Source: Pseudoalteromonas arabiensis (lineage in GTDB: Bacteria; Pseudomonadota; Gammaproteobacteria; Enterobacterales; Alteromonadaceae). Taken from it: 64,000 nucleotides of DNA. Shown piece after piece: positions 36,440-46,778 of the stretch. Both the position numbers and the translations under genes were made by a program. The notes beneath the pieces are model-generated. The model was not told the origin of the DNA, did no database searches, and saw nothing but the letters and a program-made list of their open reading frames with translations. The stretch spans positions 48,305 to 112,304 of the forward strand of contig NZ_LRUF01000025.1 of assembly GCF_001550155.1 (NCBI RefSeq), written 5' to 3'. Position 1 is the stretch's first letter; each line of letters starts with the position of its first letter.

Positions 36440-38275
36440 TTAAGCGGCTTGTTTTTTAGCAACCCACTGATCAACAAATTGCTCTAAAACGTTAAGTGGT
36501 ACAGCACCATTTTTAAGTACAACATCATGGAACTCACGAATATCGAACTTTTCACCAAGCTTTTCTTTTGCTGCTTCACGCAACTCTAAAATCTTTAGCA
36601 TACCCACTTTGTAAGCGGTTGCTTGAGAAGGCATTACGATGTGACGCTCAACCATTTTAACGGCATCAGAGGTCGCATTTGGCGTATTATTAACGTAATA
36701 ATCGATGCCTTCTTGACGAGTCCACTTCATTGCATGGATACCCGTATCTACAACTAAGCGACAAGCTCGCCATAACTCCATAGAAAGGCGGCCAAAATCA
36801 GAATATGGGTCTTCATATAAGCCCATTTCTTTTGGTACTAGCTCAGAGTACAAACCCCAGCCTTCAATGTAGGCCGTGTAGCCACCAAACTTGCGGAATT
36901 TAGGTACACCGTCAAGCTCTTGTGCGATGGCAATCTGCATGTGGTGGCCTGGAATACCTTCATGATAAGCAAGTGCTTCCATTTGGTATGTTGGCATCGC
37001 TTCCATATCGTACAGGTTTGCGTAGTAAATACCTGGGCGTGAGCCGTCTGGTGCAGGTTGTTGATAGAAGGCTTTACCCGCTGCTTTTTCGCGGAACGCT
37101 TCAACAGCTTTCACTTTCAGACCTGCTTTAGGTTTAACAATGAATAACTCATCTAAGCGTGTCTTCATGTTATCGATAAGGGCTGTTGCTTCGTCAAGGT
37201 AACGTTGTTTACCTTCTGCTGTATTCGGGTAGTAGAACTGCTTATCTGTTTTCATGAATTGCATGAATGCTTGAAGGTCGCCTTCAAAGCCTACTTTATC
37301 TTTGATAGCGCGCATCTCATCATGAATACGTGCAACCTCAGCTAAGCCAATCGAGTGGATTTCTTTTGCTGTTAGCTCAGTGGTTGTAGTACGTGCTAAT
37401 GCGTTGTTATAGAAGGTTTCGCCATCAGGAAACTTCCATGCTCCATCACGCTCATCGGCACGTTTTTCTAGCTGAGCTAAGAAGTTGATTAACTTAGTGT
37501 AAGAGGGCTTCACAGCTGCTTTTAGGGCTTTTTCAGCATCGCTGATAAGCGCTGATCTCTCACTGTCGGCAATATCCAGTGCTGCCACTTTACGTTTAAA
37601 GTCAGCAAGAAGTGTTGAGTCATCACCAGAATCAAATGGTGCGCCATGTAAAATGTTTTTACTTGAATCAACAACATGTGGGAACACAAACTTAGGTGCA
37701 ATAATGCCCTTATCTGCACGTACTTCAAGGTCTTTGATTAGTTGATCAATAACCGTTGTGACACCGTTTAAACGCGAGATATATGCTTTTGCATCAGAGA
37801 CATCAGTAATTTGATGTTGGTTGATTAGAAAAGCAGGGATCATTGAGTGAACCCCAAACATTTGGTTCACAGGGTAGTTGTAATAACGCCATTTGAAATC
37901 AGCGATGTCATTTTCAAGATCTTGTTTCTTTAAGTCGTAACTAACTTTTGTGGCGTCATCAAGTAAGTCGCGGTTAATTGCATTCAGTGCGACTAGGTCT
38001 GCTTTTTTTTGTTCAAAATCAGCTAAAGCACGCTCTTCGCTACCATCATCCCATTTGCCGTAATCTTTTTTAATACCCATATAGGTTTGAGATACAGGGC
38101 TGTTCATTATATCGCGATTAAAAGTGTCTTCGAAAAACGCATTGGCTTTATCTATTTCACTTTGTACAGGCTGGCTTTGTACACTTGGCGCTGATGTCGG
38201 TTGCTCTTGCATTTGTTGGCAACCGCCAAGTAATGCAACACTTACCGCAGCTGCGATGAAGGTTAGTTTACGCAT
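36440..38275 (-). CDS. DUF885 family lipoprotein, predicted zinc metallopeptidase
   Basis: 611 residues. Lipoprotein signal with lipobox LLGGC (C19), so anchored in the envelope. The DUF885 body has the HExxxHH-type motif HEGIPGHH at 438-445, followed by a glutamate in YIEGWGLYSE (E471), consistent with a zinc site as in M3-like/gluzincin relatives. Homologues in Alteromonadales and Xanthomonadales are annotated only as DUF885. Substrate peptides unknown. Monocistronic, with a strong terminator. The gene upstream on the same strand, hemW, ends 40 bases away and is unrelated. Confidence 0.87.
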   Translation of the reverse strand: MRKLTFIAAAVSVALLGGCQQMQEQPTSAPSVQSQPVQSEIDKANAFFEDTFNRDIMNSPVSQTYMGIKKDYGKWDDGSEERALADFEQKKADLVALNAINRDLLDDATKVSYDLKKQDLENDIADFKWRYYNYPVNQMFGVHSMIPAFLINQHQITDVSDAKAYISRLNGVTTVIDQLIKDLEVRADKGIIAPKFVFPHVVDSSKNILHGAPFDSGDDSTLLADFKRKVAALDIADSERSALISDAEKALKAAVKPSYTKLINFLAQLEKRADERDGAWKFPDGETFYNNALARTTTTELTAKEIHSIGLAEVARIHDEMRAIKDKVGFEGDLQAFMQFMKTDKQFYYPNTAEGKQRYLDEATALIDNMKTRLDELFIVKPKAGLKVKAVEAFREKAAGKAFYQQPAPDGSRPGIYYANLYDMEAMPTYQMEALAYHEGIPGHHMQIAIAQELDGVPKFRKFGGYTAYIEGWGLYSELVPKEMGLYEDPYSDFGRLSMELWRACRLVVDTGIHAMKWTRQEGIDYYVNNTPNATSDAVKMVERHIVMPSQATAYKVGMLKILELREAAKEKLGEKFDIREFHDVVLKNGAVPLNVLEQFVDQWVAKKQAA

Positions 38276-38315
38276 TTTAGTTCCTTTGTCGTTGTTAGAA
38301 ATTTAATTTTTGTTG

Positions 38316-39452
38316 TTAAACGAATAATTCTAGCAGGTCATTTAAATAACGATGGCCTTTTTGGCTCACCTGCCAAGTTTCTGAGTTATCTATTAGTAGT
38401 CCTTTTGCGATGGCTGTATTTAAGGCTCGCTGCTGACTTTGCTGCGATAAACCTGTCAGTGACGATAAGTCTTCTTTAGGGCATGACTCGACAAGGCGAA
38501 AGCGGTTCATAAAAAACTCAAACGCTAAATCGTCTTCCTCTACGCGCCATTGCTTATATAAATAAGGCTTTGCTAAGTCCATATAACCGCGAGGATGCTT
38601 GACTTTTTCAGTGCGAGTGATGACCCCAGTTTTTATGTTGGTGACTTTACCATGCGCGCCACAGCCAATACCGAGATAATCGCCAAATCGCCAATAATTT
38701 AAGTTATGCTGACATTGGTAGCCAGGTTTTGCATAGCCAGAAATTTCGTATTGCTCATAACCTGCTTCGGCTAGCAATGCTTGCCCTTGCTCTTGGATAT
38801 CCCACAATATATCGTCTTGGGGTAAAGTCGGTGGTTTTGAGGCAAATTGTGTATTGGGTTCTATGGTTAATTGGTACCAAGAAATATGTGGCGGATTTAA
38901 TGCAATAATTTTTTTAAGGTCGCTCAGTGCATCCTCAAGAGATTGCCCTGGAAGCCCATGCATTAAATCTAGGTTGAAACTGTTTAGTCCAGCTTGGTGA
39001 GCTTGTTCAGCCGCATAGTTTGCTTCATCGGCACCATGAATGCGACCAAGCGCTTTGAGTTTATCGTTTTGCATGCTTTGCACGCCAATCGAAATACGAT
39101 TGATACCAGCACCAACATACTCTTTAAAACGGCCTGTTTCGACAGTGCCTGGGTTTGCTTCTAGGGTTATTTCACAGTCATCGCTTAGGCCAATTAATCT
39201 GTCGACTTCGCTAAGTAGGCGAGTATAAGCATCACCCGTTAATAAGCTCGGGGTGCCGCCGCCAATAAAGATGCTGTGGATTTTACGCCCTTGCACTAAA
39301 TGTAGATCGGCTTTGAGATCATCAATTAGGTGCTGAACATATTCTTTTTCGGGGATCGTGCCTTTTTGGCCATGACTATTAAAATCACAGTAAGGGCACT
39401 TTTGCACGCACCAAGGTACGTGCACATATAGACTTAAAGGCGGTAAGTTCAC
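38316..39452 (-). CDS. hemW: Radical SAM family heme chaperone HemW
   Basis: Heme-binding radical SAM protein related to HemN but without coproporphyrinogen oxidase activity; in other bacteria it delivers heme to respiratory enzymes. 378 residues. The cluster-binding cysteines are C15, C19 and C22 in [11 protein letters not shown] (CX3CX2C), and GGGTPS follows. The HemW C-terminal domain (winged helix) is visible from about 300. It overlaps rdgB by 4 bases (ATGA), as in the E. coli yggS-yggT-rdgB-hemW cluster. Confidence 0.95.
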   Translation of the reverse strand: MNLPPLSLYVHVPWCVQKCPYCDFNSHGQKGTIPEKEYVQHLIDDLKADLHLVQGRKIHSIFIGGGTPSLLTGDAYTRLLSEVDRLIGLSDDCEITLEANPGTVETGRFKEYVGAGINRISIGVQSMQNDKLKALGRIHGADEANYAAEQAHQAGLNSFNLDLMHGLPGQSLEDALSDLKKIIALNPPHISWYQLTIEPNTQFASKPPTLPQDDILWDIQEQGQALLAEAGYEQYEISGYAKPGYQCQHNLNYWRFGDYLGIGCGAHGKVTNIKTGVITRTEKVKHPRGYMDLAKPYLYKQWRVEEDDLAFEFFMNRFRLVESCPKEDLSSLTGLSQQSQQRALNTAIAKGLLIDNSETWQVSQKGHRYLNDLLELFV

Positions 39453-40048
39453 AGGCCGCCTTTTTGCTGCAATTGCGCAAGGAGTTGTTTAAGAGCTTGA
39501 CCTCGGTGACTCAGTGCATTCTTTTGCTCTTTAGTTAGTTGTGCGCTGGTGCACTGCTCAGAAGGCACATAAAACACTGGGTCATAGCCAAAACCACCTT
39601 GACCGTCTTGGCTCTGGGTGATTTCGCCATCCCAGCTTGCACTACAAATAAGTGGCGTTGGGTCATCTGCATGGCGCATTAGTACCAATACACACCAAAA
39701 GCGTGCGCTACGTATAGGGTTATCAGCAAGTTCTTTTAATAGTTTGTCGATATTATCTTGATCGCTAGCACCTTCTTTAGCAAAGCGTGCTGAGTAAACG
39801 CCAGGTGCACCATTTAGGCCGTCTACTTCAAGTCCTGAGTCATCGGCAATGGCTGGCATACCCGTGATCTTCGCCGCATGACGCGCTTTAATGATGGCGT
39901 TTTCAACAAATGTGGTGCCTGTTTCTGGCACCTCTGGTACTTGAAAATCGCTTTGTGGAACCACGTTAATATTAAGCGGGCTGAGCATGCTTGCCAGCTC
40001 TTTTACTTTGCCAGGGTTACCCGTGGCTAAAACTAAGGTGTTGTTCAT
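39449..40048 (-). CDS. rdgB: XTP/dITP diphosphatase (RdgB/HAM1)
   Basis: Hydrolyses non-canonical purine triphosphates (dITP, XTP) to the monophosphates and so keeps them out of DNA. 199 residues, full length. Motifs: [12 protein letters not shown] at 6-17, [22 protein letters not shown] (about 68-89), GFGYDPVF and the C-terminal SHRGQAL. Lies between the DUF4426 gene (7-base gap) and hemW (4-base overlap). Confidence 0.96.
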   Translation of the reverse strand: MNNTLVLATGNPGKVKELASMLSPLNINVVPQSDFQVPEVPETGTTFVENAIIKARHAAKITGMPAIADDSGLEVDGLNGAPGVYSARFAKEGASDQDNIDKLLKELADNPIRSARFWCVLVLMRHADDPTPLICSASWDGEITQSQDGQGGFGYDPVFYVPSEQCTSAQLTKEQKNALSHRGQALKQLLAQLQQKGGL

Positions 40049-40055
40049 ATGAGAG

Positions 40056-40496
40056 TTAGTCTACGTAAAATTTTTGCTGAAACTTCAGTGTTTGTATTTG
40101 GCCGTTTTTATTGATTTCGATGTTAAAACGGTAAATCTCTTCGTTGCTGTAGTCGATTTGCGCTAAGTAATAAATCGCATCGCCTTCAATAACTTCTTTA
40201 AACTCGAGCTGTTTACTATTGCCAAGTAAGTTGCGAGCGGTGCCTGTTAAGGTCGCTGTTTGTGCTGTTTTGTCGCTGTTTTTTAATACCGAAATATTGA
40301 TAACCCCTTTGCTCGGGCTACGGTCTAAATCGTAATTTTTGGCGATATTAGGCTGAATAAAGGTGGATGGAAAGGCAATATAGTGAACCTCCCAAGGGCC
40401 AAGCTTTTTAAATTGAGCGCCTGTTTGTTCATCCGCCTTAGCAAAGTTTAAAAATAAACTTAGGCAGAGGAAGGTAATAAGAATAATTTGCTTCAT
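40056..40496 (-). CDS. DUF4426 exported protein
   Basis: 146 residues with a signal peptide ([21 protein letters not shown]) and one small periplasmic domain ([25 protein letters not shown]..., then [10 protein letters not shown]). Matches my recollection of DUF4426, found in gammaproteobacteria next to rdgB. Function unknown. The ATG at 40494-40496 is preferred over a GTG four codons upstream because it begins the signal peptide and a purine-rich AAGTGAG precedes it. It takes the slot where E. coli has yggU. Confidence 0.82.
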   Translation of the reverse strand: MKQIILITFLCLSLFLNFAKADEQTGAQFKKLGPWEVHYIAFPSTFIQPNIAKNYDLDRSPSKGVINISVLKNSDKTAQTATLTGTARNLLGNSKQLEFKEVIEGDAIYYLAQIDYSNEEIYRFNIEINKNGQIQTLKFQQKFYVD

Positions 40497-40514
40497 GGAA
40501 TATCTCACTTAACA

Positions 40515-40534
40515 AAAGAGGCCTAGCGGCCTCT
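40515..40534 (-). terminator. Short GC-rich hairpin after yggT (probable terminator)
   Basis: AAGAGGCC and GGCCTCTT pair around TAGC, followed on the minus strand by TTTTG. It lies 16 bases after the yggT stop, so yggS-proC-yggT may end here, with some read-through into DUF4426-rdgB-hemW. Confidence 0.6.
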
Positions 40535-40550
40535 TAATTCACAAATGGCG

Positions 40551-41084
40551 TTAGCCTATAAAATCCATTAACAGGATTTGTAAAAACTGCAAACCGATGA
40601 TGAGTACCAGAATCGATAAGTCTAAGCCCCCTAATGGTGGAATAACTTTACGAATCGGACGCAGCATAGGTTCGGTTAGTTGATGGAAAACAGCTTCAAT
40701 AGGGTTATAGCCCTGACTTACCCAGCTTAGTAACGCACGGATAATTAAAACCCAAAACAACAGGTTTAAGCCTTCTTTTATCACCGTCATAAATGCCGAA
40801 ACAAAGACAGGTGCTGCTGACCAGCCGCCATAAAACATCAACATAATGACACTTATTTTTGCTACAGCCACTAAATAAGCAAGTAGTAAAGAAGCCATGT
40901 CAAAGCCACCAAACCCAGGGATGATTTTACGTAATGGGTTAACAGCAAATGAAGTGGCTTTTACCACAAACTGGCTCATAGGATTATAAAAGTCAGCTTT
41001 TGCCGCTTGTAACCAAAAGCGTAAAAGGACCACCATTAAAAAGAGATCAAAAATAATCTCAACTAAAAATTGCATGGCTTGCAT
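40551..41084 (-). CDS. YggT family membrane protein
   Basis: 177-residue inner-membrane protein made of two YGGT repeats (about 1-85 and 95-177). Each has a hydrophobic pair around an RxxxPGxGGxDxAS- or PPLGGLDLS-like segment: RKIIPGFGGFDMAS and RKVIPPLGGLDLS. The family (YggT in E. coli, YlmG in plants and cyanobacteria) is associated with cell division and osmotic adaptation; exact function unknown. 23 bases after proC, conserved neighbourhood. Confidence 0.92.
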   Translation of the reverse strand: MQAMQFLVEIIFDLFLMVVLLRFWLQAAKADFYNPMSQFVVKATSFAVNPLRKIIPGFGGFDMASLLLAYLVAVAKISVIMLMFYGGWSAAPVFVSAFMTVIKEGLNLLFWVLIIRALLSWVSQGYNPIEAVFHQLTEPMLRPIRKVIPPLGGLDLSILVLIIGLQFLQILLMDFIG

Positions 41085-41107
41085 AGTTTTACCTTCAAAA
41101 AGTAAGC

Positions 41108-41929
41108 TTAGAGTTCTTTTTCCATTTCTTCTGCACGAGCAATACAGGCATCCATTGCATCTGCAACAGTACCTACAAGACCTTGGCTTTTCAGGTGCTC
41201 AACAGCTGCATGGGTTGTTCCGCCTTTTGATGTAACATTGGCACGTAGCTGAGAAATACTAATGTCTTGCTGTGAAAGCGCCATTTCGGCTGCGCCTAGC
41301 GCGGTTTGTTGTACTAAACGGCGTGCATCGTCATCGCTAAAACCAAGTGCTTTGGCTTTTTCTTCAATCGCTTCCATAAATAAGAAGAAGTAAGCTGGAG
41401 ATGAGCCTGTTACCGCAATGATATCGTTGATTTGCGACTCGTTTTCTACCCACACAACAATACCTGTACATTCAAAAACTTGTTGTACAAATTCATGCTC
41501 TTGCACGGTTTCGCCTGCGCCATATAGACCAGACACACCACGACCAAGTAATGACGGTGTGTTAGGCATACAACGGACCATTTTAACGTCTTGACCTAAC
41601 ATTTCGCGTAGACGTCGTACAGTTAAACCTGCGGCCACAGAAATAAATAGTTTATCGCTAAAATCAATGCCTGAATCTTGGAACGATTGGCATAAATCAC
41701 CCATCATTTGTGGTTTAACAGACAATACAATCACATCTGCATCGCGAAGTGCCGCGTTGTTGTCCGCGGTTGTTTGCACCCCGAAATCAGCAGCAACCTT
41801 CGCTAATTTTTCTTGGTTGCGATTGGTTGCAATGATGTTTTTAGCTGCAAAACCGTTCTTTACCATGCCGCCAATAATGGCGTAGCTCATGTTACCCGTG
41901 CCTATAAATGCGATTTTTTTATCTGACAT
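41108..41929 (-). CDS. proC: Pyrroline-5-carboxylate reductase ProC
   Basis: Last step of proline biosynthesis: reduces pyrroline-5-carboxylate with NAD(P)H. 273 residues. N-terminal Rossmann motif IAFIGTGNMSYAIIGG (about 6-21), VSVKPQM-type mid segment, and the family signature TSKGGTTHAAVEHL near the C-terminus. It lies 17 bases after yggS, before yggT. Confidence 0.96.
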   Translation of the reverse strand: MSDKKIAFIGTGNMSYAIIGGMVKNGFAAKNIIATNRNQEKLAKVAADFGVQTTADNNAALRDADVIVLSVKPQMMGDLCQSFQDSGIDFSDKLFISVAAGLTVRRLREMLGQDVKMVRCMPNTPSLLGRGVSGLYGAGETVQEHEFVQQVFECTGIVVWVENESQINDIIAVTGSSPAYFFLFMEAIEEKAKALGFSDDDARRLVQQTALGAAEMALSQQDISISQLRANVTSKGGTTHAAVEHLKSQGLVGTVADAMDACIARAEEMEKEL

Positions 41930-41946
41930 ATGTCTGTTATCACCTT

Positions 41947-42633
41947 TTAATTTCGTTGGCCAAATATATCCGTGCCAATGCGTACCATAGTTGAACCTGC
42001 GGCAATCGCAGCTTCAACATCATTACTCATACCCATCGACAAGGTGTCTACTTGGGGATATTGGGCCTTTAGTTTATCAAAGCAAGCGCTTAATTGCTCA
42101 AAATATTGTAATTGTAGCTGGCTATCGTCGGTTTTTGCAGGGATAGCCATGACACCACGTAGGCATAAATTGTCGCACTGACTAATAAATTCAGCCAGCG
42201 TTATTAGCTCGTCTGGGTGGCAGCCTGACTTTGCCTCTTCTAAACTAATATTAACTTGAATTAATACATTCAGCGGAGCCTTATCAGCTGGTCGTTGTTC
42301 ATTCAGGCGTTTTGCTATTTTTGTTCGGTCAACACTTTGGACCCAATCAAAGTTAGCGGCGACAAGTGCACTTTTATTTGATTGAATAGGGCCGATAAAA
42401 TGCCAGACTATCTCATTGTAGTCTTTCAGTGCAGCTACCTTTTCAACGGCCTCTTGTACATAGGACTCACCAAAGAGGCGTTGTCCAGATTGGTAGGCTG
42501 AGATGATATCAGCGACAGGCTTGGTTTTTGAAACAGCGAGTAAGCTAATCGTTTGCTCATCACGGTGATTATTTTTTGCCGCTTGAGTTATTCTTGCGTA
42601 GGCGGATTTAAGTCGTTCTGCTATTGTAACCAT
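41947..42633 (-). CDS. yggS: PLP homeostasis protein (YggS/PLPBP family)
   Basis: Pyridoxal-phosphate-binding TIM-barrel protein involved in B6 and amino-acid homeostasis; not a racemase. Counting from the ATG at 42633 it has 228 residues. The PLP lysine is in LLAVSKTKPV (K36), and SMGMSNDVEAAI and VRIGTDIFG mark the phosphate site. I prefer 42633 over an in-frame ATG at 42660 because it aligns with the E. coli start; the upstream ATG would put the start codon 2 bases from the divergent pilT ATG. Neither has a strong Shine-Dalgarno. Confidence 0.93.
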   Translation of the reverse strand: MVTIAERLKSAYARITQAAKNNHRDEQTISLLAVSKTKPVADIISAYQSGQRLFGESYVQEAVEKVAALKDYNEIVWHFIGPIQSNKSALVAANFDWVQSVDRTKIAKRLNEQRPADKAPLNVLIQVNISLEEAKSGCHPDELITLAEFISQCDNLCLRGVMAIPAKTDDSQLQLQYFEQLSACFDKLKAQYPQVDTLSMGMSNDVEAAIAAGSTMVRIGTDIFGQRN

Positions 42634-42662
42634 ATAATTATCAGTTGGTTGTGGAGTCATAA

Positions 42663-43703
42663 ATGGATATTACCGAATTATTGGCCTTTAGTGTGCAACA
42701 TAAGGCCTCGGATTTACACTTATCATCGGGTGTATCACCTATGATACGCGTCGATGGCGATGTACGTCGTATTAATATTCCAGCATTAGAACAAAAAGAT
42801 GTAAACAGTCTGGTTTACGATATTATGAACGATAATCAGCGTAAGGACTATGAGCAAAATCTCGAAGTGGATTTTTCTTTTGAAGTACCTAATCTTGCTC
42901 GTTTTCGTGTTAACGCGTTTAATTCAAACCGAGGACCCGCTGCTGTATTTCGTACAATCCCCAGTGATGTGTTAACACTTGATGATTTGGGTGCGCCGGA
43001 AATATTTAAGACCATTGCTGATAACCCACGCGGTTTGGTTTTAGTGACAGGACCAACTGGTTCAGGTAAATCTACCACCTTGGCAGCGATGGTTGATTAC
43101 ATTAATCAGACCAAACACCACCATATTTTAACGATTGAAGATCCAATCGAATTTGTTCACGACAATAAGCTGAGCCTTATTAACCAACGTGAAGTTCATC
43201 GTGATACTCACAGCTTCTCTAATGCTCTACGAAGTGCGTTACGTGAAGATCCTGATGTTATTTTAGTGGGTGAGCTTCGTGATTTAGAAACTATTCGCTT
43301 AGCCATGACGGCCGCAGAAACAGGCCATTTAGTGTTCGGTACTTTGCATACCACATCTGCACCAAAGACCATTGACCGTATTATCGACGTATTCCCAGGA
43401 GAAGAAAAAGACATGGTGCGCTCAATGCTTTCAGAATCGTTGCGTGCTGTTATTTCGCAAACATTACTTAAAAAAGTAGGAGGTGGGCGAGTGGCAGCGC
43501 ATGAGATTATGATAGGGATCCCTGCTATTCGAAATCTTATTCGTGAGGATAAAATTGCACAGATGTATTCATCGATTCAAACTGGCGCATCACATGGTAT
43601 GCAAACAATGGATCAATGTTTAGGTAATTTAGTGAACTACGGCATTGTTACTACAGCAGATGCTAGAGCTAAAGCGCAAGATAAAACTCAGTTTGGTGGC
43701 TAA
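42663..43703 (+). CDS. pilT: Type IV pilus retraction ATPase PilT
   Basis: Hexameric cytoplasmic motor that depolymerises type IV pili for twitching. 346 residues with an N-terminal PAS-like domain and a C-terminal RecA-like ATPase. Walker A is GPTGSGKS at 130-137; the Asp box, Walker B (DVILVGELRD, about 203-212) and His box (GHLVFGTLHT) follow. GGAG (42653-42656) precedes the ATG by six bases. Followed by pilU after 14 bases. Divergent from yggS, as in many gammaproteobacteria. Confidence 0.96.
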   Translation: MDITELLAFSVQHKASDLHLSSGVSPMIRVDGDVRRINIPALEQKDVNSLVYDIMNDNQRKDYEQNLEVDFSFEVPNLARFRVNAFNSNRGPAAVFRTIPSDVLTLDDLGAPEIFKTIADNPRGLVLVTGPTGSGKSTTLAAMVDYINQTKHHHILTIEDPIEFVHDNKLSLINQREVHRDTHSFSNALRSALREDPDVILVGELRDLETIRLAMTAAETGHLVFGTLHTTSAPKTIDRIIDVFPGEEKDMVRSMLSESLRAVISQTLLKKVGGGRVAAHEIMIGIPAIRNLIREDKIAQMYSSIQTGASHGMQTMDQCLGNLVNYGIVTTADARAKAQDKTQFGG

Positions 43704-43717
43704 CGGAGCACTTAATT

Positions 43718-44851
43718 ATGACAATACCTTTAAATCGCTTTTTACAGGTGATGATCGATAAGAATGGTTCAGATTTATTTGTGTCTAGTGGCTTACCTGT
43801 TAGTGCCAAAATTAACGGTGAATTGCAACCGCTGACCGACGATAAGTTATCTGATGAGCAGGCACTGGCTATGGTTGAGTCTGCGATGAACGAAAAGCAA
43901 CGTAATGAGTTTCACGCAACAAAAGAATGTAACTTTGCCATTGCAACAGAAGAAGGGCGGTTTCGTGTTTCTGCATTTTGGCAGCGAGACCAAGCGGGTA
44001 TGGTTATTCGCCGAATTGTGACGCAAATTCCTGATGTAAACGATTTAGGATTACCGTCTATTCTTACCGATGTGATAATGGCAAAACGTGGCTTAGTGCT
44101 GTTTGTAGGTGGTACCGGTACCGGTAAGTCAACCTCGCTTGCTGCGCTTTTAGGTTATCGAAATCGTAATCAACGTGGGCATATTCTTACCATTGAAGAT
44201 CCAATCGAGTTTGTGCATGAGCACCAAAAAAGTATTATTACTCAACGCGAAGTAGGTCTTGATACTGAAAGCTTTGAGTCAGCGTTAAAAAGCTCATTAC
44301 GCCAAGCGCCTGATGTTATTTTAATTGGTGAAATCCGTTCACAAGAAACCATGGAATATGCATTAAGTTTTGCTGAGACAGGGCATTTATGTGTCGCAAC
44401 GTTGCACGCTAATAATGCCAACCAAGCCATTGACCGTATTATGCACTTAGTACCAAAAGAAAAGCACGATAAGCTAAAATACGACTTAGCACTGAACCTA
44501 CGCGCAATTGTTGCACAGCAACTGGTGCCAACAGCGGATGGGGAAGGCCGTGTGGCTGCTATCGAGATCTTGCTTAATTCTCCTATGGTCGCTGAACTGA
44601 TAAAGCGCGGTGATATTGGTTCAATTAAAGAAACTATGGCGAAATCAAAAGAAATGGGTATGCAGACTTTTGACCAAGCCTTGTTTGAGCTTTATAAACA
44701 CCAGCGTATTAATTATGCCGATGCCTTGCATCATGCTGACTCGCCAAACGATTTACGCTTGATGATCAAGTTACAAAATAACGAGCAAAAAGGGGCTGGC
44801 TTTTTACAAGGTGTGACTATTGATGGCCTTGATGAAAAGGGTAATAGCTAA
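43718..44851 (+). CDS. pilU: PilT-dependent retraction ATPase PilU
   Basis: Paralogue of PilT that boosts retraction force. 377 residues: Walker A GGTGTGKS at 131-138, Walker B DVILIGEIRS, His box GHLCVATLHA, and the PilU-type longer C-terminal tail (about 340-377). Downstream of pilT by 14 bases; its stop overlaps the ATG of the next gene (TAATG), so a third protein may be translated with the motor pair. Confidence 0.95.
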   Translation: MTIPLNRFLQVMIDKNGSDLFVSSGLPVSAKINGELQPLTDDKLSDEQALAMVESAMNEKQRNEFHATKECNFAIATEEGRFRVSAFWQRDQAGMVIRRIVTQIPDVNDLGLPSILTDVIMAKRGLVLFVGGTGTGKSTSLAALLGYRNRNQRGHILTIEDPIEFVHEHQKSIITQREVGLDTESFESALKSSLRQAPDVILIGEIRSQETMEYALSFAETGHLCVATLHANNANQAIDRIMHLVPKEKHDKLKYDLALNLRAIVAQQLVPTADGEGRVAAIEILLNSPMVAELIKRGDIGSIKETMAKSKEMGMQTFDQALFELYKHQRINYADALHHADSPNDLRLMIKLQNNEQKGAGFLQGVTIDGLDEKGNS

Positions 44852-45720
44852 TGTTGAAGGGGATAAAAATAGCATGCATTATTTTTATTTTGAGTGCTTT
44901 TCCTGCAAAAGCAAGCGAATTAAATGACATCGTTATTTTTATCCGTGACGATGTGTATGACGATTATACTCGCTTCTTAAATGGTCGTCAGCCCGGTGAA
45001 GTGAAAGACTTTACTGGGGCATATATCCGCCGTGATGTGGTGGATATGATTATCGCACAACAAGCCTTGATGTTGGGTGGCTTCACTAAGTCGTTTAGCT
45101 ACCATACAGGGAATGTGAATTTTCGTAAGACTAAGTTACTTGAAGACGGTAAGTTACTGATTAGTTTTGATAGTGTTTGGTCCCTTGACGCTGAGCAGCT
45201 CGCTAAAGATGTGTATATTTCTGATGCGGTTATTCGTAAGGGAGAGTACTATGCCGGTGTATTTACTGCACCGTCGAATCACCGTGTATTAAAACTACAA
45301 AAACGTGAAGACTTCAAATCGTTGACAGCTGTATCTACGCCTAAATGGCTAACAGACTGGCACACCTTGTCTGCGTTGCCATTAAAAGAGCTACTGAGAG
45401 AAGACGAGTGGTTAAGTCAAGTTCGTATGGTGTCTATGAAGTGGGTTGACTTTGTGATGATGCCACTGATGCCAAGCCTCAAAAATCAATATCATTTGGA
45501 AGACATTCGTTTAGTCGCGGTGCCAAATATAGTCTTACAGCTCAACGATAGCCGTCATTTTATTATTTCTAAGCATCACCCTGATGCAAGCCAAGCGTAT
45601 GCTGCGCTGCAGGCAGGGCTCAAGCAGTTACGCAAACAAGGGGCAATAGAAAAAGCCTACAAAGAGGCAGGCTTCATTCCTAACTTAAACGATTATACCG
45701 TGATTAACAGTACCGATTAA
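44851..45720 (+). CDS. Uncharacterised periplasmic solute-binding-like protein coupled to pilU
   Basis: 289 residues. Signal peptide to about 21 ([15 protein letters not shown]). The mature part resembles a type-II periplasmic binding protein fold ([10 protein letters not shown], then [19 protein letters not shown], ending [20 protein letters not shown]), but I do not recognise a named family. Translation starts on the last base of the pilU stop codon (TAATG), which strongly suggests co-expression with pilT-pilU. A role in pilus retraction sensing is speculative. The 3' end overlaps ruvX by 4 bases, convergent. Confidence 0.7.
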   Translation: MLKGIKIACIIFILSAFPAKASELNDIVIFIRDDVYDDYTRFLNGRQPGEVKDFTGAYIRRDVVDMIIAQQALMLGGFTKSFSYHTGNVNFRKTKLLEDGKLLISFDSVWSLDAEQLAKDVYISDAVIRKGEYYAGVFTAPSNHRVLKLQKREDFKSLTAVSTPKWLTDWHTLSALPLKELLREDEWLSQVRMVSMKWVDFVMMPLMPSLKNQYHLEDIRLVAVPNIVLQLNDSRHFIISKHHPDASQAYAALQAGLKQLRKQGAIEKAYKEAGFIPNLNDYTVINSTD

Positions 45721-46166
45721 TCACCGTAAAATTGTTCAAAAAAGCTTTCAAGAATAATCACAGCAGACATATTATCCACATTCCCTTTGCCTAAGTTGCG
45801 ATAGCCACCTTGTTCAAACAAGCGTGCTTTAGCGTCTGCGGTGGTTAAGCGTTCATCCTGAGTTTCAACAGGAATAGCAAAATGATTATGTAGGCGGTTC
45901 GCAAATTTCTTCGCTTTGAACGTCACTTCTTGTGAGGTGCCATCCATATTAAGCGGCAAGCCAACAACCATAAGATCAGGTTGCCATTCATCCACTTTTT
46001 TTTTAATTTGTTGCCAGTCCGGAATCCCCTCTTTGGCTTTGACGGCTTGTAGGCTTGACGCCGTACCTGTTAACTCTTGGCCGATGGCAATACCGATACT
46101 TTTGGTACCAAAGTCAAAGCCCATAACGGTTCGCTCGCCTACAGGCTTAAACGTTCTTTTTGTCAT
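45717..46166 (-). CDS. ruvX: Holliday junction resolvase-like RuvX (YqgF)
   Basis: 149-residue RNase H-fold nuclease essential in E. coli; implicated in 16S rRNA maturation and proposed as an alternative Holliday-junction resolvase. Motif [16 protein letters not shown] at about 14-29 holds the catalytic aspartate; the central [10 protein letters not shown] and ERLTTADA, and the late DNMSAVIIL, complete the site. Third gene of gshB-algH-ruvX. Confidence 0.94.
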   Translation of the reverse strand: MTKRTFKPVGERTVMGFDFGTKSIGIAIGQELTGTASSLQAVKAKEGIPDWQQIKKKVDEWQPDLMVVGLPLNMDGTSQEVTFKAKKFANRLHNHFAIPVETQDERLTTADAKARLFEQGGYRNLGKGNVDNMSAVIILESFFEQFYGD

Positions 46167-46196
46167 AATGAATCAATTAAAATAAGACGGTAAAAA

Positions 46197-46754
46197 TTAG
46201 GCATGACCAGCTTCAGAACTTAACTGACTGACGTCAAAGCCCAGCATTGAGACTGCTTTTTCCCAGCGCTTTTCTACTGGGGTGTTAAAGATGATCTCAG
46301 GATCTGCTTTGATGATCAGCCACGAATTTTCAAGTAGTTCTTGTTCAAGCTGACCTTGATCCCAACCGGCATAACCCAGTGTAATAATAAATTGCTCGGG
46401 TGCTTCTGCTGTCGTTAAGCTTGCCAGTACATCTTTTGATGTGGTGATCATAATATCACTACTAAGCTTTTGGCTTGCAGCATAGCCGGGCTTTGGGGAA
46501 TGCAGTACAAAACCTCGGTCTGTTTTTACAGGGCCACCAGCATAGACAGCAAGGCTTGCCGCATCTTGGCTTTTATCGTTATCGATCTCAATTTTATCGA
46601 GTAACTCACCCACTGTGATGTTGATGGGTTGGTTAATCACCAAACCCATTGCACCATCTTGATTATGCTCACAAATATACGTTACAGCATGCTTAAAGAA
46701 AGGGTCTTGCATGCTAGGCATTGCAATTAAGAAGTGATTCTCTAATGACTGCAT
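46197..46754 (-). CDS. algH: YqgE/AlgH family protein
   Basis: 185 residues with the family start SLENHFLIAMPSMQDPFFKHAVTYI and GAMGLVIN, then YAGGPV and the late TLGYAGWDQGQLEQEL. In Pseudomonas AlgH affects alginate regulation, while in E. coli YqgE is of unknown function. Between gshB (24 bases) and ruvX, as in E. coli. Confidence 0.93.
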   Translation of the reverse strand: MQSLENHFLIAMPSMQDPFFKHAVTYICEHNQDGAMGLVINQPINITVGELLDKIEIDNDKSQDAASLAVYAGGPVKTDRGFVLHSPKPGYAASQKLSSDIMITTSKDVLASLTTAEAPEQFIITLGYAGWDQGQLEQELLENSWLIIKADPEIIFNTPVEKRWEKAVSMLGFDVSQLSSEAGHA

Positions 46755-46778
46755 AGGTCGCCCCTTTTGTTGTTTAAA

